Part shown: positions 38,098 to 46,977 of the stretch, in pieces
Layout: each line of letters begins with the position of its first letter
Position numbering within the stretch: position 1 is the stretch's first letter
From: Ralstonia thomasii
GTDB lineage: Bacteria > Pseudomonadota > Gammaproteobacteria > Burkholderiales > Burkholderiaceae
Direction: 5' to 3' (one strand)
Length of the DNA: 64,000 nucleotides
Assembly: GCF_958405895.1 (NCBI RefSeq)
Contig: NZ_CATZAR010000014.1
Notes under the pieces: model-generated
What the model was told of the DNA's origin: nothing
Databases searched by the model: none
Seen by the model: the letters and a program-made list of their open reading frames with translations, nothing else
Program-made: the position numbers and the translations under genes

Positions 38098-38940
38098 CTA
38101 TTTCATCGTGAAACTGCGTAACAGCGTCAGATCGCCGGCCTTGCGCATCGGCACGACAAACGTCTGCTGGCGCTCGGACGGCGTGTTCTCGTCGGTGATG
38201 ATGCTGACGGTGGCGGTGGTGATCGCACTGCTGTCATTGCCGCTGCCGTAGTAGTTCACGTAGACGAGATACGTGCCAGGCACGGGCGCCGGATTCGAAT
38301 AGATCTCGGGACCATACCCGGTGGTGACGTCCACGTCGAGCGCCCCACCGTTTTCGACCACGCGGTTGCCGTACCAGGCATGCTGGCCATCGGGCGAAAT
38401 GACGTGCAAGTCGAGATCGGTGCCATCGGTGTCCCACGACAGGACCACGCGCAAACGCGGACGCTGCTTGCCGGCGTAGCTGTCGTAGAACTGCACACGC
38501 TTGGCGTCGCCGCGCGCGCTGCGCACCTCCACGCTGTTGCTGCCGGCGCCAAATGCATACGGGCGCGAGAACGTACCGTCGGCCTCGATGCGCTGCGGCA
38601 TGGCCACGCCATTGACGATCAGCGTGCCCACCGACGAGCCGTCGGCGCCACGGCGGCGGCGCGGCTTGCTTTCGTCCATTGCTGCAGCAGCCTTCGGCTG
38701 GTTGCGGATGCGCCCGGCGATCATCGACGCCACACCCTGCCCTTGGGGCGTCGACACCGATACGGCCGGGTAATGCACGTCCTGCGTGTAGCGGGATTCA
38801 TCGCCCGCCGAATTGCGCCAGCCATTGAGCGGCGCAGTCATCTCGATATTGCCGGCGTCGGTTTGCGCAAGCACGCTCCCAGCGGCCGCAAACGCGGCCA
38901 GCGCGATGGCAGCGGCGAGACGGAAAGTGGAAGGCATCAT
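38098..38940 (-). CDS. Secreted DUF2135 (YfaP-like) protein, copy 2
   Basis: The 280-residue protein has a signal peptide (MMPSTFRLAAAIALAAFAA, cut near VLA-Q). The DUF2135 core reads DTDGTDLDLHVISPDGQHAW, followed by a GYGPEIY segment and PVPGTYLVYVNYY. The start is taken as the first of two ATGs; a GTG 9 bases upstream is possible. It is paralogous to the preceding gene, with the same order of motifs and the common ending (ENTPSER, MRKAGDL). Function unknown. Confidence 0.85.
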   Translation of the reverse strand: MMPSTFRLAAAIALAAFAAAGSVLAQTDAGNIEMTAPLNGWRNSAGDESRYTQDVHYPAVSVSTPQGQGVASMIAGRIRNQPKAAAAMDESKPRRRRGADGSSVGTLIVNGVAMPQRIEADGTFSRPYAFGAGSNSVEVRSARGDAKRVQFYDSYAGKQRPRLRVVLSWDTDGTDLDLHVISPDGQHAWYGNRVVENGGALDVDVTTGYGPEIYSNPAPVPGTYLVYVNYYGSGNDSSAITTATVSIITDENTPSERQQTFVVPMRKAGDLTLLRSFTMK

Positions 38941-38950
38941 GTGCGTCACG

Positions 38951-39754
38951 TCAGAAGCGGATCGATTTCATCAGCGCCAGCTCGCCGATCTTGCGCAGCG
39001 GCACACTGACGAACTCGCGCCGCTCGTTGGGCGTGTTCTCGTTATAGATCAGCGTCAATTGTGCGGTGATGAGATCCCGGTCATGTGCCTTTTCGTCGAA
39101 GTTGTAGCCGCCGGCGTTGAAGTTGCCCCAATAGTTCACGTAGAACAGCCACACGCCCGGGCGTGGCGCGGCGGTCGAGAAAATCTCCGGCCCGGCACCG
39201 TCGACGCTGTCCACGTCGAGGCCGCCGCCGTCGGACAGCAGCGGCTGCGCCCAGAACGCGTGGTCGCCAATCGGCGAAATGACGTGCATGTCGACCTCGG
39301 CGCGCGGGTCGTCCCACGTGAGGACGGCGCGCAGCTTGGCCGATGTCTTGGTGGTGTCGGCCTCGTAGAACTGCAGGCGTTGGCGTGACTGCCCGTCGGC
39401 GCCGACGATTTCGACGCTGTTCGAGCCGGGGCCGAACGCCCAGGGGCGCGCAAAACGGCCTTCGCCATCGCCATACAGCGGCATGGCGTTGCCGTTGACG
39501 ACGAGCACCGGCGGGCGGCGCTGCTTGCCGGCCGCGCGGATGCGCCCGGCGATGAGCGTGCGGTACTTTTGCGCGCCACGGTCCACGGGGGGTTTCGGAT
39601 ACGCCGCGGTGTACTGTTCCAGCTCGTTGGTCAGCTTGCTGTTGCGCCAGCCGCCGATCGGCCCTTCCAGATCGGCCACCGGCTCAGCCAGCGCCGAAGC
39701 GGCCAGCAGCAGCGCGACAGTGCACAGCGCCAAGCGCGTCATCCCACTCTTCAC
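38951..39754 (-). CDS. yfaP: Secreted DUF2135 (YfaP-like) protein, copy 1
   Basis: The 267-residue protein has a signal peptide (MTRLALCTVALLLAASALA, cut before EPV). Its DUF2135 core has AEVDMHVISPIGDHAFW and GAGPEIFST, with PRPGVWLFYVNYWG. The GTG at 39754 is preferred: GGGAGGG lies about 7 bases upstream and the GTG overlaps the stop of the preceding DUF2300 gene as GTGA, which implies coupling. An ATG 12 bases further in is the alternative. No enzyme motif is visible. Confidence 0.87.
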   Translation of the reverse strand: MKSGMTRLALCTVALLLAASALAEPVADLEGPIGGWRNSKLTNELEQYTAAYPKPPVDRGAQKYRTLIAGRIRAAGKQRRPPVLVVNGNAMPLYGDGEGRFARPWAFGPGSNSVEIVGADGQSRQRLQFYEADTTKTSAKLRAVLTWDDPRAEVDMHVISPIGDHAFWAQPLLSDGGGLDVDSVDGAGPEIFSTAAPRPGVWLFYVNYWGNFNAGGYNFDEKAHDRDLITAQLTLIYNENTPNERREFVSVPLRKIGELALMKSIRF

Positions 39755-41472
39755 AGCAAACCCTCCCCTCGAATCAGGCGACGCGCCATCGCCTCGACAA
39801 ACTGTTCGTCCTGCCCGCGCGGGTGGCGCGCAAAGGCGAGGTGCAGATACTCGTGCGTCAGCGCGATGCGGTCTTCCTCGGTCGCAAGGCGGTGCACGTA
39901 CAGCCGGTTGCGGCGCGCATCGGCATACGGCCGGCCCTCGTGCACGACGCACACGGCGGGCAGCGGCGGCGTCTCATAGCCCGCCTCTGCGCGAAGACGC
40001 GCGGACCAACCGGGCGCACGCGCCTGGAGCCACTGCTGTGCCCCTGCCACGGGTGAACAATCCCCAGCCACCGGGCTCTGAAATGACGTGAGCGTCGCCT
40101 GCGGCCACCACTGCGCGAGGATGGCGTCGAACCCCTGGCCGCGCTGAGCAGCGGCGCGCGCGGCGGTCCAGCTCATCTGGCCGCGCGCGCTGATGGTGCC
40201 GTGGTATTGCACGGACTGGCCCGCCAATACCAGCGTGTCGGTAAATTCGGCTGCGTTGCGTGCGGCGGCCATCGGCGGGCGCGGCAGCACACGCTGGGTG
40301 CGCGAGCTGTCGGCGATTCGGTAGCAGCCCCTGTCGCGCGAGGCGTGCTGCACGAGGTAGCTGCGCGCCGCCACGGCCAACGCACGCGCTGCCTGGGGCT
40401 CGGCGAGTTCGCCTTCGCGCTCAACCACCCGTGCCACGTAATCGTTCATGCCCAGGCGGCCGGTAATGACCGGCACGTTGTTCTGGCGCGCGAGCGTCAG
40501 CTCCCCCTTGCTCTCGATGGGCAGCGTGTTGCCGTTGACGAAGCGCACGGCGTAGCGGCCTTCCAGGCGACCGGCGGCGACCGGCTTGCCGCTGGCGTCG
40601 CGCACTTCGCGAATCGGGTAACGCGCGAAGAAATCCACCACGACACAGGCATCGTCGTCGGGCACGGGCGTCTGCTCGATCAGCGGCGTAAGGCGCGGGG
40701 CGGCAGCGGCCAGCACCTGGTTGCTCGACCCGGCACCGCCGAGCCAGACGGGCGTGCCGTCGACCAGCCAGCCCGCGGCGCCGCCGATCGACGCGCCGGG
40801 GTGCTGCGGGTCGGGCATCGTCCACGTCTTGGCGCGCAGCAGGCCGCCGAAGTCCGACACCGTGCCCTCGCCACGCCCGACGGTCAGCACAGAGACGAGC
40901 GTTTGCGCGGCAGTTTCGCGCCCATCGGCCGGAACGCTGCGCAGCGCGGTGAGCAGATCGGCGACCGGCACGCGATGCGTCGGCTGCATGGCACGCAGAT
41001 CACGCAGCCACGCGGGCGATCCGGCCTGCTGCCAGAAACGGCGCCAGTCCGCGCGGTCCAGCCCGAGGCGCACCGGTTCGAAATAGCGTCCGCACGATTG
41101 GATGAGCGCGCGCTCGCGGTCGATGCTGTTGCCGGCGGTGCAGCAGTAGACCTCTTCGGCGTCGTTGCCGTGACACGTGTAGTCGGGCGTGTTGATGCGC
41201 CGCGAGACGAGATAGCTGTAGACGAAGAGCTTCCAGACGCTGCCGAGCGGTGTTTCGGTGTCGCGCGGCAACGCGGTGGCCTGCGGCACGCCGCCGGCGG
41301 GGTCAACGCTGAATTGCCATAGCTTGGCGTCATCGCCTTGCAACGCTGCATATCGCAACGATGGAAGTGACTGGCCCACCGGCGCAGCGATGGCGTACCC
41401 GGCAAGCGCGCAGGCGCCGGCGGCCCAGAGGACGCCGGTCAGCACACTGCGCGCGAGCAGGCGGGAAGGCAT
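39751..41472 (-). CDS. yfaQ: DUF2300 (YfaQ-like) protein with PBP-like, SpoIID-like and HExxH signatures
   Basis: The 573-residue secreted protein has a hydrophobic N-terminal segment (residues 9-30). Seen in order: SVWK at 78-81, like the SxxK of penicillin-recognising enzymes, with TAGN at 112-115 and KTWT at 215-218 as possible xxN and KTG counterparts; then MNDYVARVVEREGE with AARALAVAARSYL at 342-373, which resembles SpoIID/LytB; then HEYLH at 540-544, an HExxH pattern followed by acidic residues. E. coli YfaQ is annotated only as DUF2300, so these activities are inference. It lies between the macroglobulin and DUF2135 genes. Confidence 0.85.
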   Translation of the reverse strand: MPSRLLARSVLTGVLWAAGACALAGYAIAAPVGQSLPSLRYAALQGDDAKLWQFSVDPAGGVPQATALPRDTETPLGSVWKLFVYSYLVSRRINTPDYTCHGNDAEEVYCCTAGNSIDRERALIQSCGRYFEPVRLGLDRADWRRFWQQAGSPAWLRDLRAMQPTHRVPVADLLTALRSVPADGRETAAQTLVSVLTVGRGEGTVSDFGGLLRAKTWTMPDPQHPGASIGGAAGWLVDGTPVWLGGAGSSNQVLAAAAPRLTPLIEQTPVPDDDACVVVDFFARYPIREVRDASGKPVAAGRLEGRYAVRFVNGNTLPIESKGELTLARQNNVPVITGRLGMNDYVARVVEREGELAEPQAARALAVAARSYLVQHASRDRGCYRIADSSRTQRVLPRPPMAAARNAAEFTDTLVLAGQSVQYHGTISARGQMSWTAARAAAQRGQGFDAILAQWWPQATLTSFQSPVAGDCSPVAGAQQWLQARAPGWSARLRAEAGYETPPLPAVCVVHEGRPYADARRNRLYVHRLATEEDRIALTHEYLHLAFARHPRGQDEQFVEAMARRLIRGEGLL

Positions 41473-41479
41473 CGCCAGA

Positions 41480-44400
41480 TCACTCCACCTTGAACGGATA
41501 GCTGGCGGTCTTGCCGTCGCCCTGGAACGCCTTGGCTTCCGGCTGGTACATGCGGAAGTAGCGCACCGGCGGCAGTGCAAAGCGGCCCGGCAGCGAGAAG
41601 CGCACCAGCTGGCGCAGCACGGTCGGGCGCTCCAGCGCGGGCACCGGCTGGTTGTACGAGAGCTGGCCCATTTCATACGCGGCTTTGCGCTCGAACGCCT
41701 GCGCGCCATTGCCTTCGTTCGGCTCACCCTTCAGGCCGTCGATCTGGATGCCCCATGTGGTGGCCTCCACTTCGGCGCCCGGCGGCAGCGGCACTTCGAC
41801 CAGGCCGTAACGATACGTGCCCTGGCGCGGGGTCAGCACGACCTCGTCGACGTAGAGTGCGTTGCTGTCGAGTGTGTCGCCCGGCTTGACCGGCTTGGCG
41901 GTAAAGGCGATGCCGCTGCTGCTGGCGCCGGCCGCCGGCTGCTTGGGCGCTTTGGGGTCCGGCTTGGCCGGTGCCGAATCGAGTGGCTCCAATCGGTACA
42001 GCTTGCGCTCCACCGTGATCGGCAGCTTGGAGGCCTCAGCCGCGCGGCTGCGGTACGACACGATGGCCGATTGTGTGGTCACGTCGGTCGGAGCCGCCGT
42101 CAGGTCCAGCGCGGCGGGGGCTTGTGCGCCGGTCCAGCGCCACGTCGGCACACCAACCGGAGAGCGCGTCGCCTGCCAACCGCCCGCCGAGACGGCCGGC
42201 TGGATGGTGGCAACGCTGGCGCCTTGCAGGCCACCCAGACCCTTCTGCAGCCAGACCAGCGCGACAGCACGGTCGATCGTCGGCAGGGCCGCGCTGGCGC
42301 GCGCCAGCAGCGGCGCCGGGTCGGCAGCCGAGCGCCCGCCGCCCATCAGCAACAGGCTCTGCACCAGCGGCGAGGTGTTGGCAGCCAGCGCACTGCGTGC
42401 AGCAATCTCGGCAGAGACCAGCGCTTCCGGCACCGGCTGACCGATCTGGCGCATCAGCTGTGCCGTCAGCACCGTCGCGACCTGGCGCCCGCGCGGCGAA
42501 TCCGGCGCCACGAAGATCAGGCTGTCGCCCGCTGCGGGGTCGGCATCAGCCGTGGCCTTGGCCGCCTTGCCGCCACTGGGCGCAAGCTCGTTAGCCACGC
42601 CTGAGAGCGGCGTCGCCACCGGCAGGCCCATCTCATTGGCAAACCACAGCGCCAGCGCGCGGTGCAGCAGCGGCTCGTTCTGGCTGGTGCGCTTGTAGGC
42701 TTCGAGCACCTGCTTCCAGTTGTCTGCCGGCAGGCTGATGCCGACCGAACGGCTGGCAAGCCAATCCGCGTAATACGCATACGACGTGATCAGCGCGCTG
42801 CTGGTGGTCAGCTCGCCCCACCAGCCGAAGGTGCCGTTGGTGCCTGCCAGCAGTGCGAGACGCTGGCGTTGCGTGCGCAGCAGCGCGTCGACGCCTTGCG
42901 TGCCGGCCGGACCGCCATCGCCCAGGCGCGTGCCGGTGGCTGCCAGACTCTGCTGGGCGAGTGCCAGTGGGATCAGGCGGCTGGCCGTCTGCTCGGCGCA
43001 ACCGTACGGATATTCGATGAGGTCATCGGCCACGCGAGCAAACTGGCTGGCGGTGTTGCCGACCACCCGCAGGCGCACGTCGCGCGCATCAGCCGGCAGG
43101 CCAAGCGGCAGGCGCGTGCCCTGCAACTGCGTGAGCGGGACGACGTTTTCGCGGTCGGCCAGCCAGCCGGTCGCATCCAGCTTGAGCGTGGTCTGCAGGC
43201 GGTCCGAAACCTTGTCGTCCTGCTTCAGCTCGGCATTCACCACACCCGCCTGCAGCGCCGTGACGGGCGCGCGCAGGTAGTTGGCGCCGCGCTTGAGCGT
43301 CACGCGCTGGTTGATGTTCAGGCCAGCGCCCGAGACGATCCAGTCGGCGGTGATGTCCTTGTCGGTTTGGTTGAAGGCGACCATGTCCAGGCGCGGCTGG
43401 TCGGTCTCGCGGAAGCGTTGTGGGCCCGTCCATTTCAGGTACAGCCGTTTGTCGGAGCGGATGCTCGCGGTGCGCTGGCCGACGATGCCGTCCGATGCGC
43501 CGGTGGTGGACACCGCGCGCACCGTGATGCGCCAGCGCGCCAGCGAATCCGGCATCTTGAAGGTCATGCGCGCACGGCCGTCGGCGCCGGTCTGCAGGTT
43601 GGCGACCCAGGCAGCGGTGTCCTGCTCATCACGGCGGGGACGCTCGAGCACTTTCACGCCGCGCTCGTTGTGGCGGCCATACGTGCCGCCCGGCTTGCCC
43701 GGCAACGAGGCGAGCGCCAGGTCGTAGCTGATGAAACTCTGGCTCGACGTGGTGCGCACGCTGTTGCGGCGGGGGTGGTAGAAGAAATCGACGATGCTGG
43801 GCGCCACTTCGGGCTGCAGCACGTAAATCATTTCGTCGACCACCGACACGGTCAGGTTGGCCGGCACGGGCTTGCCCGCCAGCGCGCTGGTCAAGTCCAG
43901 CGTGACGGTCTCGCCCGGCGCGTAGACGGCCTTGTCCGCATGCACGCCCAGGTCCAGCGTCGGTTGCGTGACGACGATGCCGGCGTTCTGGAACACCATG
44001 TCGCCATCGCGCACGTATAGCACCGAGAACGTCATGTTCGGCGCGAACTCCGCACCGATCTTGATGCGGGCGCGGTACTGCGACGGCGTGACCTTCTGCA
44101 GGCTCAGCCATTCGCCGCCGCGCGTGAGCAGCGCGTGGTGCTCGACCTTGTCACGTTCGAGCGTGAGCAGCGCATCGTCCACCGGCAGCGGGAACGTGAT
44201 CAGCGCTTCGGCCGTGTCGCCAATCTGGTAGCGATCGCGGTCGAACACCATTTCGATGTTGCCCGGCACAGTCTGCACGCCATCGCCGGCCACCCAGTGG
44301 CTTGATGCGGCAAGCAGGTTGCCGGCCGCATCGCGCACCGACAGCGTGTACGAACCCGGCTGGTCGAACTTGACCGGGAACGTGGCGTTGCCCTTGGCAT

Positions 44401-46264
44401 CCGGCGCGAGCGTGCCTTCGGTGCGCGTGCGCGTTTCCAGGCGCACCAGATCCCACTTGGCGGGCGGCGCGCTGGCACCGCTTGCGCCACCGACAACCGG
44501 CATCGGCGTGAGCGTGAACGACACGTTCTGGCCCGGCGTGGTGAAGTTCGACGTGGTCGACAGCTTGTACGGCGTGGCGCCGCGCGCGATCAGCAATTCG
44601 CGCGTGACCTTCACGCGGTACGCCGCGCCGTCGTTGGCAAACACGGTCACCACGTAGCGGCTGGGCTCCTTGGCGGCGGGCAACTCCAGCTTGGCGTTGC
44701 CGTCACCATCGGTGGTCAGCTCCTGCTGCTCCAGCTTGACGGGGAACAGGCCCGCGTAACGCAGTTCGCCCTCCACCATCGTCACCTGTTGTGCGCGCAG
44801 GTTGACCGACACCTTGCCGTTCTTGACCGGCTTGCCGTCCGGATAGCGCAGGCTGATCTTGCCCTTGACCGCTTCGCCCGTGCCGTAGCTGGCCTTGTCC
44901 AGCGACAGGCTCACGTCAAAGTGCGGCTTGATGTATTCGGCCACGCGGAAGGCGCCGCCGTACGTGCCGCCGTTGTAGTCGAAGCGCAGCGAGTAGCCAC
45001 CGGCCGGTGCGTTGGATGGCAGCGTAAAGCGCGCGTCGGCGCCCATCTCGCCCGCCAGCCCCGTGGTGGAGGTGGCCACCGGCGCGCCGTTCGGGTCAAG
45101 CACTTGCAGCTTGATGTCGCCGGCCGCCGGCACGGTCGATTCGATCGCGTTCTTGAAATTGCGGCCGATGAACTTGACGCTGACTTCGTCGCCGGGGCGA
45201 TACAGCGGGCGATCGGTAAAGGCGTACAGCTTGGTGTTGTAGATCTCGCTGTCGTAATAGAAATTCTCGGAGATGAACACGCCGCCCGCGCGGTCGCTGC
45301 CGATCACGTAGCTGCGTTCGGGCGACACGTGGCGCAGGTCGGCCGTGCCGTCGACCTCGGTGGTGCCGGAAGCGAGCACGCCTACGCCGTCGGTCCAGTT
45401 CACCGATGCACCGCTGACCGGCTTGCCGCTCTTGCGCTCGGCCGTCCACACCATCATCCCTTGCGAAGTGCCCTTGGTGACGGCCACGGTGTCCGACACA
45501 AACAGCAGCGTGTGCGCACGGTACGCGCCAATCACGGCTTCAACGATGTACAAACCGGCGGGCAGCTTGCCAACCGGGATCATCACGTTGCCGGCGTTCT
45601 GCGGCATCCATTCGCTGCTGCTGCCCTCGAGCTTCACGTCCTTGGGCGGTGCGATGGGCTTGGCGTCCCAGATCGGGTAGCGAAAGCGGCCCAGCAGTTC
45701 GTAGCCCTTGAGCGGCGCGTACTGCGGGTTGTTCGAGAAGCGCGTGGGCGCGGTCATCTGATCGCCCATGCTGAACTGCGGCGCAGTCTCTACGGCCTTG
45801 CTGCGCGTGGCGAACGACAGCACGCGTTGCCAAGCGCGGCGGGCCTGGCGCGTCCAGTTGTCCCACAGATAGGCGAGCGTGTTGGCCAGACCTTCGCCCG
45901 TGTAGTTGGCCTTGACGTCGATGCGGTGCAGGTTCTTCTGCGCCTTCAGAAATTCCAGCGGCTGGGGCACGCGGTAGACGAGGATGTCCGCGCCGCCGTA
46001 GCGGGACAGTTCGTCCTTGTACTCGCGGCCCGGCGCTTCAAGGCGGACCATCGCTTCCTGATCAGTCCCGTAGCTCGCATCCGAGAGCAGGAAGAACGGC
46101 TGCCCCTTGAACGGCTCGTAGCCGCTGCCCGGCACGTCGAACAGCGTTGGGTTCGGCGCTTCCTGCGCATCGGCCGCGTGCGCTGTCGACACCGAAGCGA
46201 CCAACGCCAGCACCGTCACGCAGACGGCGGCAACGAGATTGAACGACAGCCAACGGTTGCGCAT
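41480..46264 (-). CDS. yfaS: Alpha-2-macroglobulin family protein (YfaS-like) with CxEQ thioester motif
   Basis: This is a very large exported protein of 1594 residues with a signal peptide (MRNRWLSFNLVAAVCVTVLALVASVSTAHA). It has repeated macroglobulin beta domains, a segment like RPLYRPGDEVSVKFIGR, and the thioester CAEQ at residues 1089-1092 in YPYGCAEQTASRL. After it comes an alpha/alpha toroid-type region. Bacterial macroglobulins trap proteases in the periplasm. The ATG at 46264 lies 8 bases past the DUF1175 stop; an upstream frame overlaps that gene. It is the main gene of the operon. Confidence 0.93.
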   Translation of the reverse strand: MRNRWLSFNLVAAVCVTVLALVASVSTAHAADAQEAPNPTLFDVPGSGYEPFKGQPFFLLSDASYGTDQEAMVRLEAPGREYKDELSRYGGADILVYRVPQPLEFLKAQKNLHRIDVKANYTGEGLANTLAYLWDNWTRQARRAWQRVLSFATRSKAVETAPQFSMGDQMTAPTRFSNNPQYAPLKGYELLGRFRYPIWDAKPIAPPKDVKLEGSSSEWMPQNAGNVMIPVGKLPAGLYIVEAVIGAYRAHTLLFVSDTVAVTKGTSQGMMVWTAERKSGKPVSGASVNWTDGVGVLASGTTEVDGTADLRHVSPERSYVIGSDRAGGVFISENFYYDSEIYNTKLYAFTDRPLYRPGDEVSVKFIGRNFKNAIESTVPAAGDIKLQVLDPNGAPVATSTTGLAGEMGADARFTLPSNAPAGGYSLRFDYNGGTYGGAFRVAEYIKPHFDVSLSLDKASYGTGEAVKGKISLRYPDGKPVKNGKVSVNLRAQQVTMVEGELRYAGLFPVKLEQQELTTDGDGNAKLELPAAKEPSRYVVTVFANDGAAYRVKVTRELLIARGATPYKLSTTSNFTTPGQNVSFTLTPMPVVGGASGASAPPAKWDLVRLETRTRTEGTLAPDAKGNATFPVKFDQPGSYTLSVRDAAGNLLAASSHWVAGDGVQTVPGNIEMVFDRDRYQIGDTAEALITFPLPVDDALLTLERDKVEHHALLTRGGEWLSLQKVTPSQYRARIKIGAEFAPNMTFSVLYVRDGDMVFQNAGIVVTQPTLDLGVHADKAVYAPGETVTLDLTSALAGKPVPANLTVSVVDEMIYVLQPEVAPSIVDFFYHPRRNSVRTTSSQSFISYDLALASLPGKPGGTYGRHNERGVKVLERPRRDEQDTAAWVANLQTGADGRARMTFKMPDSLARWRITVRAVSTTGASDGIVGQRTASIRSDKRLYLKWTGPQRFRETDQPRLDMVAFNQTDKDITADWIVSGAGLNINQRVTLKRGANYLRAPVTALQAGVVNAELKQDDKVSDRLQTTLKLDATGWLADRENVVPLTQLQGTRLPLGLPADARDVRLRVVGNTASQFARVADDLIEYPYGCAEQTASRLIPLALAQQSLAATGTRLGDGGPAGTQGVDALLRTQRQRLALLAGTNGTFGWWGELTTSSALITSYAYYADWLASRSVGISLPADNWKQVLEAYKRTSQNEPLLHRALALWFANEMGLPVATPLSGVANELAPSGGKAAKATADADPAAGDSLIFVAPDSPRGRQVATVLTAQLMRQIGQPVPEALVSAEIAARSALAANTSPLVQSLLLMGGGRSAADPAPLLARASAALPTIDRAVALVWLQKGLGGLQGASVATIQPAVSAGGWQATRSPVGVPTWRWTGAQAPAALDLTAAPTDVTTQSAIVSYRSRAAEASKLPITVERKLYRLEPLDSAPAKPDPKAPKQPAAGASSSGIAFTAKPVKPGDTLDSNALYVDEVVLTPRQGTYRYGLVEVPLPPGAEVEATTWGIQIDGLKGEPNEGNGAQAFERKAAYEMGQLSYNQPVPALERPTVLRQLVRFSLPGRFALPPVRYFRMYQPEAKAFQGDGKTASYPFKVE

Positions 46265-46272
46265 GAGTTTTT

Positions 46273-46977
46273 CTACCGTGTCAAAAAGGCCAGACGAAAC
46301 ACGCCGATGAAGTTGGGGTTGCCGCTCTGCGGCTGCCAGCGCGAGTCTTTCCATTGCATCAGTTCAGAGACCGGGACCGCACGCAGGCCGTTGTCGGTGC
46401 GGGTAACGGTGCCGGTGTGGTAGGCGATGTAGCGATCCATCCAGATCATCAGATGCTGGTCGTCGCCTTGATCGAAGAAGAGCAGATCGCCAGGGAGCGC
46501 CTGGTTGACGTCCTTCGCAATGAATCGGCTGTTCTGCTGGATGAGCCCGAGCGCCGACACATACGCGCCGGTGCTGCCGTCGAAGCGCGCCCACCGCTGC
46601 GTGAGCGTGCGCTGGGCGGGCGTGAGATTCAGCTCGGGCGGCAGTTGCCGTGTGGATTCTGCATCGCGCATGCCGTTGGCGCGCAGCCAGCGGGCGTCGT
46701 GCGTGCGCAGCGCCTCGCCGGCGGCAAAGCGCACCAGCCCGGCACAGTCGCGGTGCGTCCAGCGCGGCGTCGGGCCCTGGCGGAGCTGCTCGTTGACGAT
46801 GCGCACGAACCACGCACGGAACATGCTGGATTGGTCCGGCGTGAGCGCATCGGCATCCGCGGGCGCCGTATCGGCCCAGCCTGACAGCGCATGCACAGAC
46901 GGAGCGAGCAGGCTGGCTCCCACCGCCGTCAACCAACGGCGGCGGTTCAACGCAGCGGCCTGGGCGCGCAGCGTCAT
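46273..46977 (-). CDS. yfaT: DUF1175 (YfaT-like) secreted protein, NlpC/P60-like by eye
   Basis: The 234-residue protein has NRRRWLTAVGASLLAPSVHA at the N-terminus, which could be a Tat or Sec signal. Cys78 lies in HRDCAGLVRFAAGEAL, and GDLLFF at 163-168 is followed by QHLMIWMDRYIAYHTG with His175 and His187. This order (DCxGLV, PGDLLFF, H with an aromatic/hydrophobic strand) resembles NlpC/P60 cell-wall peptidases. That is my reading; the family is formally uncharacterised. It overlaps the DUF2138 gene by four bases. Confidence 0.85.
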   Translation of the reverse strand: MTLRAQAAALNRRRWLTAVGASLLAPSVHALSGWADTAPADADALTPDQSSMFRAWFVRIVNEQLRQGPTPRWTHRDCAGLVRFAAGEALRTHDARWLRANGMRDAESTRQLPPELNLTPAQRTLTQRWARFDGSTGAYVSALGLIQQNSRFIAKDVNQALPGDLLFFDQGDDQHLMIWMDRYIAYHTGTVTRTDNGLRAVPVSELMQWKDSRWQPQSGNPNFIGVFRLAFLTR

